Source of the DNA: Bog-159 sp963785255
Lineage (GTDB): Bacteria > Acidobacteriota > Terriglobia > Bryobacterales > Bryobacteraceae
Assembly: GCA_963785255.1 (NCBI GenBank)
Contig: CAWAUR010000015.1
Coordinates: 496,001 to 560,000, forward strand
Length of the DNA: 64,000 bases
Reading direction: 5' to 3'
Positions 1 through 8,758 of the stretch are shown piece by piece (the stretch's first letter is position 1; each line of letters starts with the position of its first letter). Below the pieces are notes generated by a model. That model saw only the letters and a program-made list of their open reading frames with translations, did no database searches and had not been told where the DNA came from. A program made the position numbers and the translations under genes.

Positions 1-2088
1 GTTCAACATGGCGCGGACTTTGCCGAACACCGCGCCGCAGATGAAGTAATCGCCCACGTGCAGCGTGCCGTTGCGCACCAGCACGGTGGCTACGGGTCCA
101 CGGCCGCGATCGAGCTTGGCTTCGAGCACGTTGCCCATGGCCGGACGCGATGGATTGGCCTTCAAATCCTGCAAATCGGCCACCAGCAGAATCATCTCGA
201 GCAGCAGATCGAGGTTGATCTTCATCTTTGCGGAAACCGGCACCGTCACGGTATCGCCGCCCCAATCCTCGGCCAAAAGGCCGCGATCGGCCAATTGCTG
301 CTTGATGCGCTCGGGCTGCGCGTCGGGCTTGTCGATCTTGTTGATGGCGACGATGATGGGCACCTTGGCGGCGCGGGCGTGGTCGATGGCTTCGAGCGTT
401 TGCGGCATTACGCCATCGTCGGCGGCGACCACCAGAACCACGATATCCGTTACCTTGGCGCCGCGGGCGCGCATGCGGGTGAAGGCTTCGTGACCGGGCG
501 TATCGATGAACACCACTTTGCGGCCGTCTTTTTCGACGTAATACGCGCCGATGTGCTGCGTGATTCCGCCGGCTTCCTTGCCGGCCACATTGGCTTCCCG
601 GATAGCATCGAGCAGCGATGTCTTGCCATGATCCACGTGACCCATGATGGTTACCACGGGCGCGCGCTTTAGCAGGTCCTTTTGCACTTCGGCGACTTCC
701 ACGGCCTGTTGGGACTCTTCTTCGTAGGTGATGGTGCTGGTGGATGCGCCGAACTCGCGCGCGATATCGGTGGCGAGTTTGGAATCGAGCGTCTGGTTGA
801 TGGTGGCGAAGGTGCCGCGCTCAAACAGCTTCTTGATCACCAAGCTGGCTTTGACGTCCAGTTTCTCGGAAAGCTCTTTGACGGTAATGCCTTCGGAAAC
901 CGTGATTTCGCGGCTGACCGGCGGCGGGCCCTGCTGGGCATGGCGGCGCGTGGAAGGCCGCAGATCTTTCTCTTCGTGCTCGACAATGCGATCGCGTTGC
1001 GGACGGCCGCCGCGTTTGTCACCCGGACGGCGTTGCTGATCGGGCGGCGGAGGCGGCACGGGAGGCTCCATGCCGGGGCGCCGCGAGGTGGGATGCATGG
1101 GACGCGGTCCACCGGGACGCGCGCCGGGTAACGCGGGACGTACTCCCGGCCCTTGCCGCGCTACGGCGGGCTGGCCGGGACGCAGCGGTCCACGATAGAT
1201 GGGTTGTCCGGGGGCGGGGGCGGCGCTCTGCGGCCGCGGCAGGCCGGGACCGGCGGGACGGCTGGGAGCAGGCGCGGGCATGCCGGGTGCGGCAGCGCGT
1301 GGTTGCGTCAACCGGGCTGCCAGATCCGCGCGGGGGGGGACCACGGGACGCGCTACCGGCTGACCGGCGAGCGGGCGTCCGGGTTGCCGCGGGGCGGCCG
1401 GCATGGGCGCGCCGGGACCGCTAGGAGTCGCCGTACCGGCGGCCGGTGGCGGCGTGGCTGGACCGCGCGCCATGCCGCTCCGATTGTAAATGGGAGCCGA
1501 CGGAGATAGAGGTTCGTTGACGCCCGCGGGCATCGGCTGGCGAGGTCCGGAAAGCACCTGCCCGGGACGCGCCGGCGGAATGGGCCTGGCAGCGGGCGGT
1601 GACGGACGGCCGGGCGCGATGACCGCCGCGGGCGGCGCGGGCGCCATCCGCGGAGGCGCGGAGGCCGCAGGCACGGCTCCCAGCGCTGGCGAGCTGCCCG
1701 CCAACGGCGGGCGAATGGGATGAGCCGGACGGACCGGCGGATGTTCGATCAAAGGTTTTCCAGCAACCGGCTCGGGGACTTTTTCTTCGACGGCAGGCGC
1801 GGCCGGAGACTCCGCCGCCGGACCACCCGGCGCGGCTTCCGGCGCGTGCGGAGTCTCCATGGCCACCGGCTGCGATTCTTGCGGTGCGGCGGCGGGAGTT
1901 TCCGGTTCCGGCGGCAGGTCCGGAACGTCCTGGCCGAAGAGCCGCCGTAACTTGATGGCGACGTCTTCGTCGATCGAGCTGGAGTGGGTTTTCTTCTCAG
2001 TGACGCCCAACCCGGGCAGGTGGTCTAAGATCTCATGGGCCTTGACCTCAAGCTCCCGAGCCAGCTCATTAATTCGGACTTTTTTCAT
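1..2088 (-). CDS. infB: Translation initiation factor IF-2 (3' end outside window)
   Basis: Loads fMet-tRNA onto the 30S subunit as a cytoplasmic GTPase. Reading the minus strand from the ATG at 2088, the protein begins MKKVRINELAREL, the typical IF2_N start. A long Pro/Ala/Gly-rich linker follows, roughly residues 55-400. The G domain is visible near the window edge, with G1 GHVDHGKT, the DTPGH box and NKID. The C-terminal part lies beyond base 1, so the gene is partial. It is the third gene of rimP-nusA-infB, 33 nt downstream of nusA. The linker is unusually GC-rich and includes a C8 homopolymer on the coding strand near 1330. The family call is certain; only the C-terminus is unseen. Confidence 0.97.
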   Translation of the reverse strand, partial: MKKVRINELARELEVKAHEILDHLPGLGVTEKKTHSSSIDEDVAIKLRRLFGQDVPDLPPEPETPAAAPQESQPVAMETPHAPEAAPGGPAAESPAAPAVEEKVPEPVAGKPLIEHPPVRPAHPIRPPLAGSSPALGAVPAASAPPRMAPAPPAAVIAPGRPSPPAARPIPPARPGQVLSGPRQPMPAGVNEPLSPSAPIYNRSGMARGPATPPPAAGTATPSGPGAPMPAAPRQPGRPLAGQPVARPVVPPRADLAARLTQPRAAAPGMPAPAPSRPAGPGLPRPQSAAPAPGQPIYRGPLRPGQPAVARQGPGVRPALPGARPGGPRPMHPTSRRPGMEPPVPPPPPDQQRRPGDKRGGRPQRDRIVEHEEKDLRPSTRRHAQQGPPPVSREITVSEGITVKELSEKLDVKASLVIKKLFERGTFATINQTLDSKLATDIAREFGASTSTITYEEESQQAVEVAEVQKDLLKRAPVVTIMGHVDHGKTSLLDAIREANVAGKEAGGITQHIGAYYVEKDGRKVVFIDTPGHEAFTRMRARGAKVTDIVVLVVAADDGVMPQTLEAIDHARAAKVPIIVAINKIDKPDAQPERIKQQLADRGLLAEDWGGDTVTVPVSAKMKINLDLLLEMILLVADLQDLKANPSRPAMGNVLEAKLDRGRGPVATVLVRNGTLHVGDYFICGAVFGKVRAMLN

Positions 2089-2121
2089 AAGTACAAAACT
2101 GTCGCGCACAGGCGCACTTCG

Positions 2122-3645
2122 CTACTCTTGCTTGCCAGAATCTTCAGACTCGTCGTGAGGAACGCGCCCCGAGTCTATTATGGTATCAGACTCGCCAGCC
2201 ATCTCAACGTCTTGCGGCTGGGCGGCGGGTTCCAGGTCCGGGGTGGTGCTGGGTTCTGGGTCCTGGGTGCTGGGTTCCGGCTCCTCTATGCTGAGTTCCG
2301 TTTCCAACTCCGCCTCCGCGGCTTCCAGCGGTTCGGCCTCGTCCGCGGGCACAGTCTCCTCGGCGGGCGGCGGGGCCTCTTCATATTGGCCGTAATACGC
2401 CGTCACCGAATCCCGGATCGTCTCCACCATCTCCGGATCCACGCCGGGGATCTCCTGCAACTGTTCCGGGGTCATGCTGCCGAGCTTGTCGATGGTATCC
2501 ACGCCGCCTTCCGCCAGCCGGCCGGCCAGCTCTTCACCCATACCGAACGCGACCAACGCGGAAACGGGTTCGGGCGGGCTGACCAGCGCAGCCATGGCGG
2601 ACTCCACTTCCTGACGCTTCTCTTCTTCGCTCTTGATATCCACTTTCCAGCCGAGCAGCTTGGCCGCCAGGCGGACATTCTGCCCCTTCTTGCCGATGGC
2701 CAGGGAAAGCTGCGAATCGTCGACGATCACTTCCATGTGCTTCTCGAGCGGATCGACAATGGTCACGCGGCTGATTTTGGCCGGGCTTAAGGCGTGCGTG
2801 GCGAAGATCACGGGATCTTCGGAGTATTCGATGATATCGATCTTTTCGCCGCGTAACTCGCGGATGATGGACTGCACGCGCATGCCTTTCATGCCGACGC
2901 AAGCGCCTACGCTATCCACATCGCGGTCGCGGCTCTGCACCGCGATCTTGGTGCGCTCGCCGGCTTCCCGCGCGCAGCCTTTGATGGTCACGGTGCTGTC
3001 GTAAATCTCGGGGACTTCCTGTTCGAACAGGCGCATGACCAGTTCGGGCGCCGCGCGCGATACGACCACGCCAGGGCCCTTGCTCGATTTATCGACCACG
3101 CGAATGACGCAACGCACACGATCGCCCACGCTGTAGCTTTCCAGGCGCGATTGTTCTTTCTTCGGCAGGCGGGCTTCCGTCTTACCCAGATCCAGAATAT
3201 AATCCGGGCCCTCCACGCGCTTTACGGTGCAATTGACCAATTCGCCGGTGCGGCCGGAATACTCGTTGAATACGGTTTCCCGCTCGGCCTCGCGCACCTT
3301 TTGGAAAATGACCTGCTTGGCGGTTTGCGCGGAGATGCGGCCCAGCAGGTCGGTCTTTTTAGGGATGCGGACTTCGGCCCCGATTTCGGCTTCCGGATTG
3401 ATGCGGCGCGCCTCGGCCAGAGTCATCTCCTTGGCGGGATCTTCCACGGCCTCGACCACTTTTTTCACGGCGAAAAGCTGCAAGGCGCCGGTCTTCTCAT
3501 GCAGTTCGGCGACGTAATCCTCCGTGGTGCGGAAGTGCTTGCGCGCGGCGATGAGCATGGCGTCTTTTACCGCATCGAGCACGATCTGCGGATCGATGCC
3601 CTTTTCCTTGCTCAGTATCTCGATGGACTGAAAAATCGTTTCCAA
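2122..3645 (-). CDS. nusA: Transcription termination/antitermination factor NusA
   Basis: Binds RNA polymerase and nascent RNA to modulate pausing, termination and antitermination. The 507-residue product has the N-terminal RNAP-binding domain (about 1-125), an S1 domain (about 135-200) and two KH domains (about 205-345, with the SVGACVGMKG and LAIGKKGQNV motifs). A helix-hairpin-helix-like segment follows at about 365-415. The last 80 residues are a low-complexity acidic tail rich in Glu, Pro and Ser (EPEPSTQDPEPS type), which is not part of the usual core. The start is the ATG encoding METIFQSIE, 52 nt after rimP. The gene is cotranscribed between rimP and infB, the standard bacterial order. 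Confidence 0.97.
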   Translation of the reverse strand: METIFQSIEILSKEKGIDPQIVLDAVKDAMLIAARKHFRTTEDYVAELHEKTGALQLFAVKKVVEAVEDPAKEMTLAEARRINPEAEIGAEVRIPKKTDLLGRISAQTAKQVIFQKVREAERETVFNEYSGRTGELVNCTVKRVEGPDYILDLGKTEARLPKKEQSRLESYSVGDRVRCVIRVVDKSSKGPGVVVSRAAPELVMRLFEQEVPEIYDSTVTIKGCAREAGERTKIAVQSRDRDVDSVGACVGMKGMRVQSIIRELRGEKIDIIEYSEDPVIFATHALSPAKISRVTIVDPLEKHMEVIVDDSQLSLAIGKKGQNVRLAAKLLGWKVDIKSEEEKRQEVESAMAALVSPPEPVSALVAFGMGEELAGRLAEGGVDTIDKLGSMTPEQLQEIPGVDPEMVETIRDSVTAYYGQYEEAPPPAEETVPADEAEPLEAAEAELETELSIEEPEPSTQDPEPSTTPDLEPAAQPQDVEMAGESDTIIDSGRVPHDESEDSGKQE

Positions 3646-3697
3646 AGTGTGCCTCTTATCTATTGCTGGATTAATAAACCTGATGGCGCGGAAGGAT

Positions 3698-4156
3698 TTA
3701 CCACTCGAACTTCAGATTTGCTTTTTCCACCTGTTCCAATGGGAAGCGGATCTGGCGGCCGGCGCTTTCCAGGCTGACGATGCCGTCGGCGAAACCCGCC
3801 AGGGTGCCTTCCCAATGCCGCTGGTTTTCGACCGGCTGGCGCAACGTGACCTTGGCCTTCTTTCCCCGAAACCGCTGGTAATCGCCGGGCTTGAGCAGCT
3901 TGCGCTCCAGACCCGGCGAACTGACTTCCAATGTGTAATGGCCGGGCACCACATCCTCGACGTCCAGGATAGTGCCGACCTGGTGCGAGACAGTTTCGCA
4001 ATCGGCGTGGGAAACGCCCTCGGGTTTGTCGATGGAGATACGCACAAACTGGTTCTTCCCGCCGCCTTTGACTTCCACTTCCACCACTTCAATGCCCTCG
4101 GAGCCAGCCACCCGTTCGGCGATTTCCTGGATACGCGATGATATGGCCGGCTTCAT
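3698..4156 (-). CDS. rimP: Ribosome maturation factor RimP
   Basis: Assists 30S subunit maturation in the cytoplasm. The 152-residue product matches the family length: an N-terminal alpha/beta domain with VEVEVKGGG and the FVRISIDKPEGVSHADCE stretch, then SSPGLERKL and a C-terminal SH3-like barrel. The ATG at 4156 was chosen because it gives the family N-terminus (MKPAISSRIQ). The 77 codons that could extend it upstream read through a hairpin and repeats. No Shine-Dalgarno is visible. A terminator-like hairpin ends 6 nt before the start codon, which suggests attenuation or translational control of the whole rimP-nusA-infB operon. Confidence 0.95.
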   Translation of the reverse strand: MKPAISSRIQEIAERVAGSEGIEVVEVEVKGGGKNQFVRISIDKPEGVSHADCETVSHQVGTILDVEDVVPGHYTLEVSSPGLERKLLKPGDYQRFRGKKAKVTLRQPVENQRHWEGTLAGFADGIVSLESAGRQIRFPLEQVEKANLKFEW

Positions 4157-4162
4157 AGCAAC

Positions 4163-4185
4163 AAAAAAGTGGGCTTTCGCCCACT
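4163..4185 (-). terminator. Intrinsic terminator-like hairpin abutting the rimP start (probable attenuator)
   Basis: On the minus strand a 7-bp stem AGTGGGC/GCCCACT closes a GAAA tetraloop and is followed at once by T6. The T-tract ends only 6 nt before the rimP ATG. Its position in the leader of rimP-nusA-infB resembles the rimP-leader attenuators described in other bacteria. No competing antiterminator structure was worked out here. Confidence 0.75.
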
Positions 4186-4267
4186 CGACGGGTTCGACAC
4201 TCCAAGAACTATTGTACCGCGGATGGGCGGAAATGCAACTTAGGGGATGAGCCGCGCTTCGCTCGGC

Positions 4268-4310
4268 GGGGCTAGGGGCTAGGGGCTGGGGGTCAGGGGC
4301 CTGGGGTGGG
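4268..4310 (+). repeat. G-tract cluster (potential G-quadruplex)
   Basis: The plus strand carries six runs of four or five G separated by 2-3 nt (4268-4271, 4275-4278, 4282-4285, 4288-4292, 4296-4299, 4303-4306) plus a seventh run of three. It lies in the 235-bp gap between rimP and the DUF3857 gene, upstream of the rimP operon. The C-rich strand is the rimP-sense strand. Confidence 0.7.
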
Positions 4311-4337
4311 TACGCGGCCATGACCCGGGGGCGGAAC

Positions 4338-4386
4338 AAACTGGAGGGCGGCCAATCGTGGCCGCAGCCGCCTTTCCAGGCGGCCA
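4338..4386. repeat. Palindromic repeat family D, copy 1
   Basis: GC-rich block containing GGCGGCCAATCGTGGCCGC followed by a second hairpin around GCCGCC/GGCGGC. An inverted relative lies at 14083-14117 inside a pseudogene. It lies just after the stop of the DUF3857 gene. Confidence 0.6.
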
Positions 4387-4391
4387 AGCCT

Positions 4392-7300
4392 CTAGTTTAC
4401 CGAACGCACGTCCTCCGGGCTGAACAGGGTGAATGTGCAGCCAGTGTGCGGGGAGCAGAAGAGGATGCCGCGGCGCAGCAGGCGCGGCTGTCCGTCGGCG
4501 GGCAGTTCGACTTTGAAATCGGCGGCCCGCAGCGCGGCATCGGCGGTCTTAAGCGCTTCCTCTCCGCTGATGAATTTAACATCCTCGACCACCACCTGCG
4601 AGGCCTTCGGGTCGTGCGCAAAGACGAGAAAGAACTCGGCGCTGCCCCGATCGGTTTTGAGCGCCGGGATCTTGGTGGTGCGCATGGCGCTGAGCTCGGC
4701 GGTCGGATCGTCCTTGCCGTGCAAATCGCCCACTGCGCCGCCGGGCGAGAGGCGCTTCAACCGTGCGCGCGTTTCGTCTCCTGGCGGGGGCCCGGCGGCT
4801 AACTTGGCGCGCGTGGGATTCAGGGCGAACTTATACATGCGGATGGCCGCTTGTTTCTTATTCTGCCGCTCATAGACCTGGCCGAGATGGTCGGCCACTA
4901 CGGGGAGTTGCGAGAGTACCCATGCCGCATTTAGGTAACTCTCCGCCTGATCGAAGTTGCCTATCTTAAAGTACACCCAGCCGAGCGTGTCCCAATAAGA
5001 CGCCAGCGAGTTAGTATGGCGTAGATCCTCGACGCGTAGTTCGGATAACTTCACCTCGCGCGAAGCCGCGCCCTCATCCGTTACGGCCTTCTTGGCCCAG
5101 TCGAGCGCCACGGGCAAGCCCACATTCGCCTCCGCCAACTCATAGGCGGCGTTGTTGTATAGCAACGGCCGCCCCGGCTGCGGAGACAGTTCGAACGCCT
5201 TGCGGTACGCCTCGATGGCTTTATCGGAGTGACCCGCATGCAGGCTCGCCCGCGCTAAATCGATACGGATATAGGTCGCCTCAGGATCCATCCGGAGCGC
5301 GGTTTCCATCGTGGATTCCGCTTCCGCATACCGCTTTAACGCAAACAGTTCGCCGCCTACTCCCGCGGGGCCGGCGCTATCGTCGGGCGCCATTTTGATA
5401 AATGCCTGCCACGCGGCTATGGCCTCGTCATGCTTTTGCAGCATGGTGAGAGTAAACGCCAACGCCTTGTAGCCGACCGGTTCCTGCGGGTCCGCGGCGA
5501 TTCCCTTGCGGTAGGCCGCCAGCGCATCGTCCATCCGCGCCATCGCCCGGTAGATCTCCCCGAGCCACAGCCAGGCGCGCGCATATTCCGGATCGATCTC
5601 TACTGCGCGCTTCAGAGAAGCGATAGCGCCCGGCGCATCCTGCTTGTTGAATTTATCGCGCGCGTCGTCGTACGCGCGGGCGGCGTCCGTATTCTCGCTG
5701 TAGGGAAGTTCCCATATTTCCTCCTGATAAGCTACCGCCGTGGACGCCCCGGACACGAGCGGCACGGTTTTGGCGTATTCGTCGTCGAGAGTCTTACTAA
5801 GTTTCCTGTAACTATCGTATTCAGCGGCGGGCACTTCGCTTAACTTCACGACTAACTGGCGCTTGGTCGTGATGACGCCGTCTTTGAGAGAATACGAACG
5901 GTGATATTCAGCAAAGCTGGTCACTACATCCAGGTTCTTCGGCAATTGCGGCCGGTAGCCTTTGGGGAGCTCGACATGCGACTCGTAACTGGATTCGCCG
6001 GGCGGTCCGAGAAAGATTGGAACTGCCGGCGGCTTATCTTTATCGGGCGCCGCAGGCAGCGCCAGCGGCGGCAGGGGTGAACTTACGCGCCGGCCGGACC
6101 AATTCGGGTAATCCTTTCGTACATAGTTATAAGAGATACGGAACGGCTCGTCGGTCTTCTCGGGCGCCCCTATGTTCACGTCGCTGATGTCTCCCGCAAA
6201 GCCGATGGCATAAGAGAGCTGCTGCATCAGGTCTTTCCATTGCGGCAGGGCCACGCTGCGGAACGCGGCACGCAGCAGAACCTCATTATCCGAGCCTTGA
6301 AAAGTCTGTTCGATCTTGCCCTGCAGGGTGCCTTTATCGTCGAGTTTCGCGTCGATCTGGAATTTGTGCAGAGGCTTCACAGGCGGATCGAGTGGCGTCT
6401 CGACCAGCGCCGGCTGCCCGCCTGGAGGCATCACCAGCGCCTGTTTGCCGCGCAGGTTGCCGATGAGATAGCCGAAAGAACCGACTTCGACGGTGCTATC
6501 GAGCCACACCGAATGCCCGTCGAGCAAGACTACGCTGATCACGTGATCGAATTGGCCCGGCGAGGGCAAGTCCGCATCGAAATCGTGTAATGTGCTAATG
6601 AGCGCCGGAGAAGCCTGCATGCCGGCCGCGTCGAGAAGCGCGGCGAGCAGCGTGTGTTTGTCCTTGCAGTCGCCGAACTGGTTAGCGAGAACCTCGCCGG
6701 CGGCATGCGGCTGGTAACGGCCGATTCCGAAAGAGATGCCGATATAGTGTATCTGGGTGCTCACATAGTGATAGATCGCGCGTGCTTTGGCGGAGTTGTC
6801 AGTGAGGTTCTTAGTAAGTTCCGCGGCTTTGTCGCGTATCTCCTGAGTAGGTTCCACGCGCTCCAATTGTAATGTGTTGTACCAGCGGCCCACCTCTTCC
6901 CAACTCTGAAAGCTGGAAATCTGGATATCGGCTTGCGGCGTCGTTCCGCGCGCAGTCTGATAAGTGGCGATCTGCTGTTCTTTGTCTTGTTGGTCCTTGG
7001 ATTTGCGCTCGAGCTGGGAACTGGTCCAGGCAAGTGTCCGGCGCTTGTCTGTTTCCGCGATAGTTGGCTGGAACTTAGGGCTGCGCCATTTCACGGGACG
7101 ATCGCGAGGCACACTGACCCGCACGGTTTGGTCGAGGGTGATACTATCGCTTGAGAAGTTACAAGCGTACCAGAACTGGCCGGGCGCCAGCGGCTTAGTG
7201 GTATGCCAATGCGCCTGAAACTCAAGTGTGTCGCCTACGGCCAGCCCCTTTACCGCGACCTGCTTCTCCCGCAGATCGCTATACATGGGTGCCTGGCGGG

Positions 7301-7646
7301 TGATTTCCGAAGCTAAGTCCTGTGTATTATCGGGAGGCGTGACGACCACGGCGCCGTCCGGCTTGGTCACCTTGACGTAATCGATGTCCAGGGTTTCGCT
7401 GGAATTCTGGTAAGGAAACGTGAGCACCGCAAAGCGCTGAATGCCAGGACCGGACTGAATACGGACGCGCGCACTGGAGATGCGTGTGGCTGTGCCGTCG
7501 TTTTCGAAGGCGATTTCGGTGGTGTCCCGCTCAGTGACGAAGGGTTCCTGCGAGTAATCCGGCTTTGGGCTGGCCGGCGCCGCGGGTGTTTGTGCGTAAC
7601 CGGCGGCTAGCAAGCAGACGAAGAACAGAAATAACTGCTTGAACAT
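4392..7646 (-). CDS. DUF3857 / transglutaminase-like / TPR protein, exported
   Basis: Exported protein of 1084 residues with no defined substrate. A signal peptide occupies residues 1-18, with probable cleavage after GYA. A DUF3857 domain follows (about 35-240), then a transglutaminase-like core (about 265-390) with the catalytic Cys motif NQFGDCKDKHTLL and downstream His/Asp candidates (FDHVISVVLLDG, VWLDST). A second beta-rich region follows, and tetratricopeptide repeats from about 670 to 960 (WLWLGEIYRAM, GWVYFKIGNFDQAES). This order is the common DUF3857-TGc-TPR architecture of Acidobacteria and Bacteroidetes, usually periplasmic or surface-linked. It is a single gene. A TACAAT hexamer 8 nt before the ATG, with no Shine-Dalgarno, suggests a leaderless mRNA. 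Confidence 0.88.
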   Translation of the reverse strand: MFKQLFLFFVCLLAAGYAQTPAAPASPKPDYSQEPFVTERDTTEIAFENDGTATRISSARVRIQSGPGIQRFAVLTFPYQNSSETLDIDYVKVTKPDGAVVVTPPDNTQDLASEITRQAPMYSDLREKQVAVKGLAVGDTLEFQAHWHTTKPLAPGQFWYACNFSSDSITLDQTVRVSVPRDRPVKWRSPKFQPTIAETDKRRTLAWTSSQLERKSKDQQDKEQQIATYQTARGTTPQADIQISSFQSWEEVGRWYNTLQLERVEPTQEIRDKAAELTKNLTDNSAKARAIYHYVSTQIHYIGISFGIGRYQPHAAGEVLANQFGDCKDKHTLLAALLDAAGMQASPALISTLHDFDADLPSPGQFDHVISVVLLDGHSVWLDSTVEVGSFGYLIGNLRGKQALVMPPGGQPALVETPLDPPVKPLHKFQIDAKLDDKGTLQGKIEQTFQGSDNEVLLRAAFRSVALPQWKDLMQQLSYAIGFAGDISDVNIGAPEKTDEPFRISYNYVRKDYPNWSGRRVSSPLPPLALPAAPDKDKPPAVPIFLGPPGESSYESHVELPKGYRPQLPKNLDVVTSFAEYHRSYSLKDGVITTKRQLVVKLSEVPAAEYDSYRKLSKTLDDEYAKTVPLVSGASTAVAYQEEIWELPYSENTDAARAYDDARDKFNKQDAPGAIASLKRAVEIDPEYARAWLWLGEIYRAMARMDDALAAYRKGIAADPQEPVGYKALAFTLTMLQKHDEAIAAWQAFIKMAPDDSAGPAGVGGELFALKRYAEAESTMETALRMDPEATYIRIDLARASLHAGHSDKAIEAYRKAFELSPQPGRPLLYNNAAYELAEANVGLPVALDWAKKAVTDEGAASREVKLSELRVEDLRHTNSLASYWDTLGWVYFKIGNFDQAESYLNAAWVLSQLPVVADHLGQVYERQNKKQAAIRMYKFALNPTRAKLAAGPPPGDETRARLKRLSPGGAVGDLHGKDDPTAELSAMRTTKIPALKTDRGSAEFFLVFAHDPKASQVVVEDVKFISGEEALKTADAALRAADFKVELPADGQPRLLRRGILFCSPHTGCTFTLFSPEDVRSVN

Positions 7647-7654
7647 GACCGCAG

Positions 7655-7660
7655 ATTGTA
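7655..7660 (-). promoter_or_regulatory. -10-like TACAAT, 8 nt before the DUF3857 gene ATG
   Basis: Minus-strand TACAAT, then 8 nt, then the ATG at 7646. No ribosome-binding site fits between them. Read as a leaderless promoter; no convincing -35 was seen. Confidence 0.5.
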
Positions 7661-7699
7661 ACTCGATTTACGCGTTGGCCTATATTTGGCGAATCGGCA

Positions 7700-7746
7700 C
7701 GACCGCTCCCTTACGGTCGCGGCTCAGTAACACGGTCGCGGCCCGG
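7700..7746. repeat. Palindromic repeat family C, degenerate copy
   Basis: Contains GACCGCTCCCTTACGGTCGC and CACGGTCGCGGCCCGG, related to the better copies at 27957-28072 and 53762-53851. It occupies the gap between the DUF3857 and tlpA genes. Confidence 0.6.
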
Positions 7747-7749
7747 TGA

Positions 7750-8271
7750 TTATAGAAACGACTTCACGGCGTTCACCATGTTGCCGTCGGTCCAATTGGT
7801 GGCGCCGATGATCTTCTGCACTACTTTGCCCTTGGCATCGATGATATACGACTCGGGGTACTTATACGTGCCGTAATTGGCGCTGATTTTGGCTTCGGGA
7901 TCGCGCGCGGTGAGGAAGGAGATGTGGCTGCGCGTGAGGAAATCGCGATAGAGCTGGGGGTTGGTGTCCATGCTGACGCCCAGAACCACCACGCCGGACC
8001 CGGCCATCTCTTTCGCGAACTGATCGAGCGAGGGCACTTCCTCCACGCAGGGCTGGCACCAGGTGGCCCAGAAATTCAGCACCAGCAAACGGCCGCCGAA
8101 GTCCGACGCGGTAATGGTGCGGCCGCTATCGGTGGTGATGGAGAACTCCGGCGCGGAATCGCCCACGTTGATGATGCGCTCGTGAATGGATTTGTAGAGC
8201 ACGAAGACGAGAAGCGCCGACAGGACGGCGATCCCGGTTTTCAGAATTTGATCGACTTTGACGCTATGCAT
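7750..8271 (-). CDS. TlpA-family membrane-anchored thiol-disulfide oxidoreductase
   Basis: A 173-residue thioredoxin-fold protein. One N-terminal membrane segment (about 12-27) anchors it, and a redoxin/TlpA domain (about 36-173) faces outside the cytoplasm. The active site is WCQPC (Cys72, Cys75) in FWATWCQPC, and a Pro sits in the cis-Pro region (KYPESYIIDAKG). Such proteins reduce disulfides for cytochrome c maturation or other periplasmic thiols; the partner is not shown here. It lies downstream of no obvious operon partner. TATAGT followed by 8 nt and the ATG suggests leaderless expression. Confidence 0.9.
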   Translation of the reverse strand: MHSVKVDQILKTGIAVLSALLVFVLYKSIHERIINVGDSAPEFSITTDSGRTITASDFGGRLLVLNFWATWCQPCVEEVPSLDQFAKEMAGSGVVVLGVSMDTNPQLYRDFLTRSHISFLTARDPEAKISANYGTYKYPESYIIDAKGKVVQKIIGATNWTDGNMVNAVKSFL

Positions 8272-8279
8272 ATCTGGAA

Positions 8280-8285
8280 ACTATA
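8280..8285 (-). promoter_or_regulatory. -10-like TATAGT, 8 nt before the tlpA-type gene ATG
   Basis: Minus-strand TATAGT then 8 nt to the ATG at 8271, without a Shine-Dalgarno. Confidence 0.55.
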
Positions 8286-8332
8286 ATTTTAGTGTACTTT
8301 CAGCGCTTTTGCTGCATCCAATAGTTGGACGC

Positions 8333-8758
8333 ATGCTTGTCACCCGCAGGATGGAATTTTCGGCGTCGCACGTCTGCCGCGATGCGCGCCTTTCCGAAGC
8401 CGAGAATCGCGCGCTGTTTGGCGCGGCGGCCAACCCGCACGGGCATGGGCATAACTACGTCGTGGAGGTCACGGTGAAGGGCACGCCCGACCCGGTGACG
8501 GGCATGGTGTTCGACCTGAAGGCGCTGAAGGAGACCATAAATCGGGAAGTACTGGAGATCTACGATCACCGCTTCCTGAATCGCGAAGTGGCGCCGTTCG
8601 ACCAGGTGATTCCGACGGCGGAGAATATCGCCATCGACGTGTGGCATCGCCTGCAGCGGCATCTGAGCGGGCCGCGGGTCCGGCTGCACGGTGTGCGGAT
8701 TTACGAGACGCCGGATTTGTACGTGGATTATTTTGGAGAGGCGGCGGGATGCCCCTGA
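8333..8758 (+). CDS. 6-pyruvoyl-tetrahydropterin synthase/QueD-family protein lacking the catalytic Cys
   Basis: A 141-residue PTPS-family protein: FSASHV at 9-14, the zinc-binding HGHGHNY at 36-42, and a late Glu in the VRIYETPDLY segment. In the neighbouring paralogue (8749-9189) and in classical PTPS enzymes, GKCNNP precedes HGHGH. Here the same stretch reads GAAANP, so the nucleophilic Cys is Ala32. The zinc ligands remain. It may be a catalytically altered pterin enzyme or a non-enzymatic partner. It overlaps the next gene by 10 nt, so the two are translationally coupled and both run into folE, which makes dihydroneopterin triphosphate, the PTPS substrate. The ATG at 8333 gives the family N-terminus (VTRRMEFSASH). 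Confidence 0.85.
   Translation: MLVTRRMEFSASHVCRDARLSEAENRALFGAAANPHGHGHNYVVEVTVKGTPDPVTGMVFDLKALKETINREVLEIYDHRFLNREVAPFDQVIPTAENIAIDVWHRLQRHLSGPRVRLHGVRIYETPDLYVDYFGEAAGCP

Noticed and set aside
58..1131. Plus-strand open frames opposite infB
   Set aside because: They mirror the infB coding frame on the other strand; the minus strand gives IF-2 motifs throughout.
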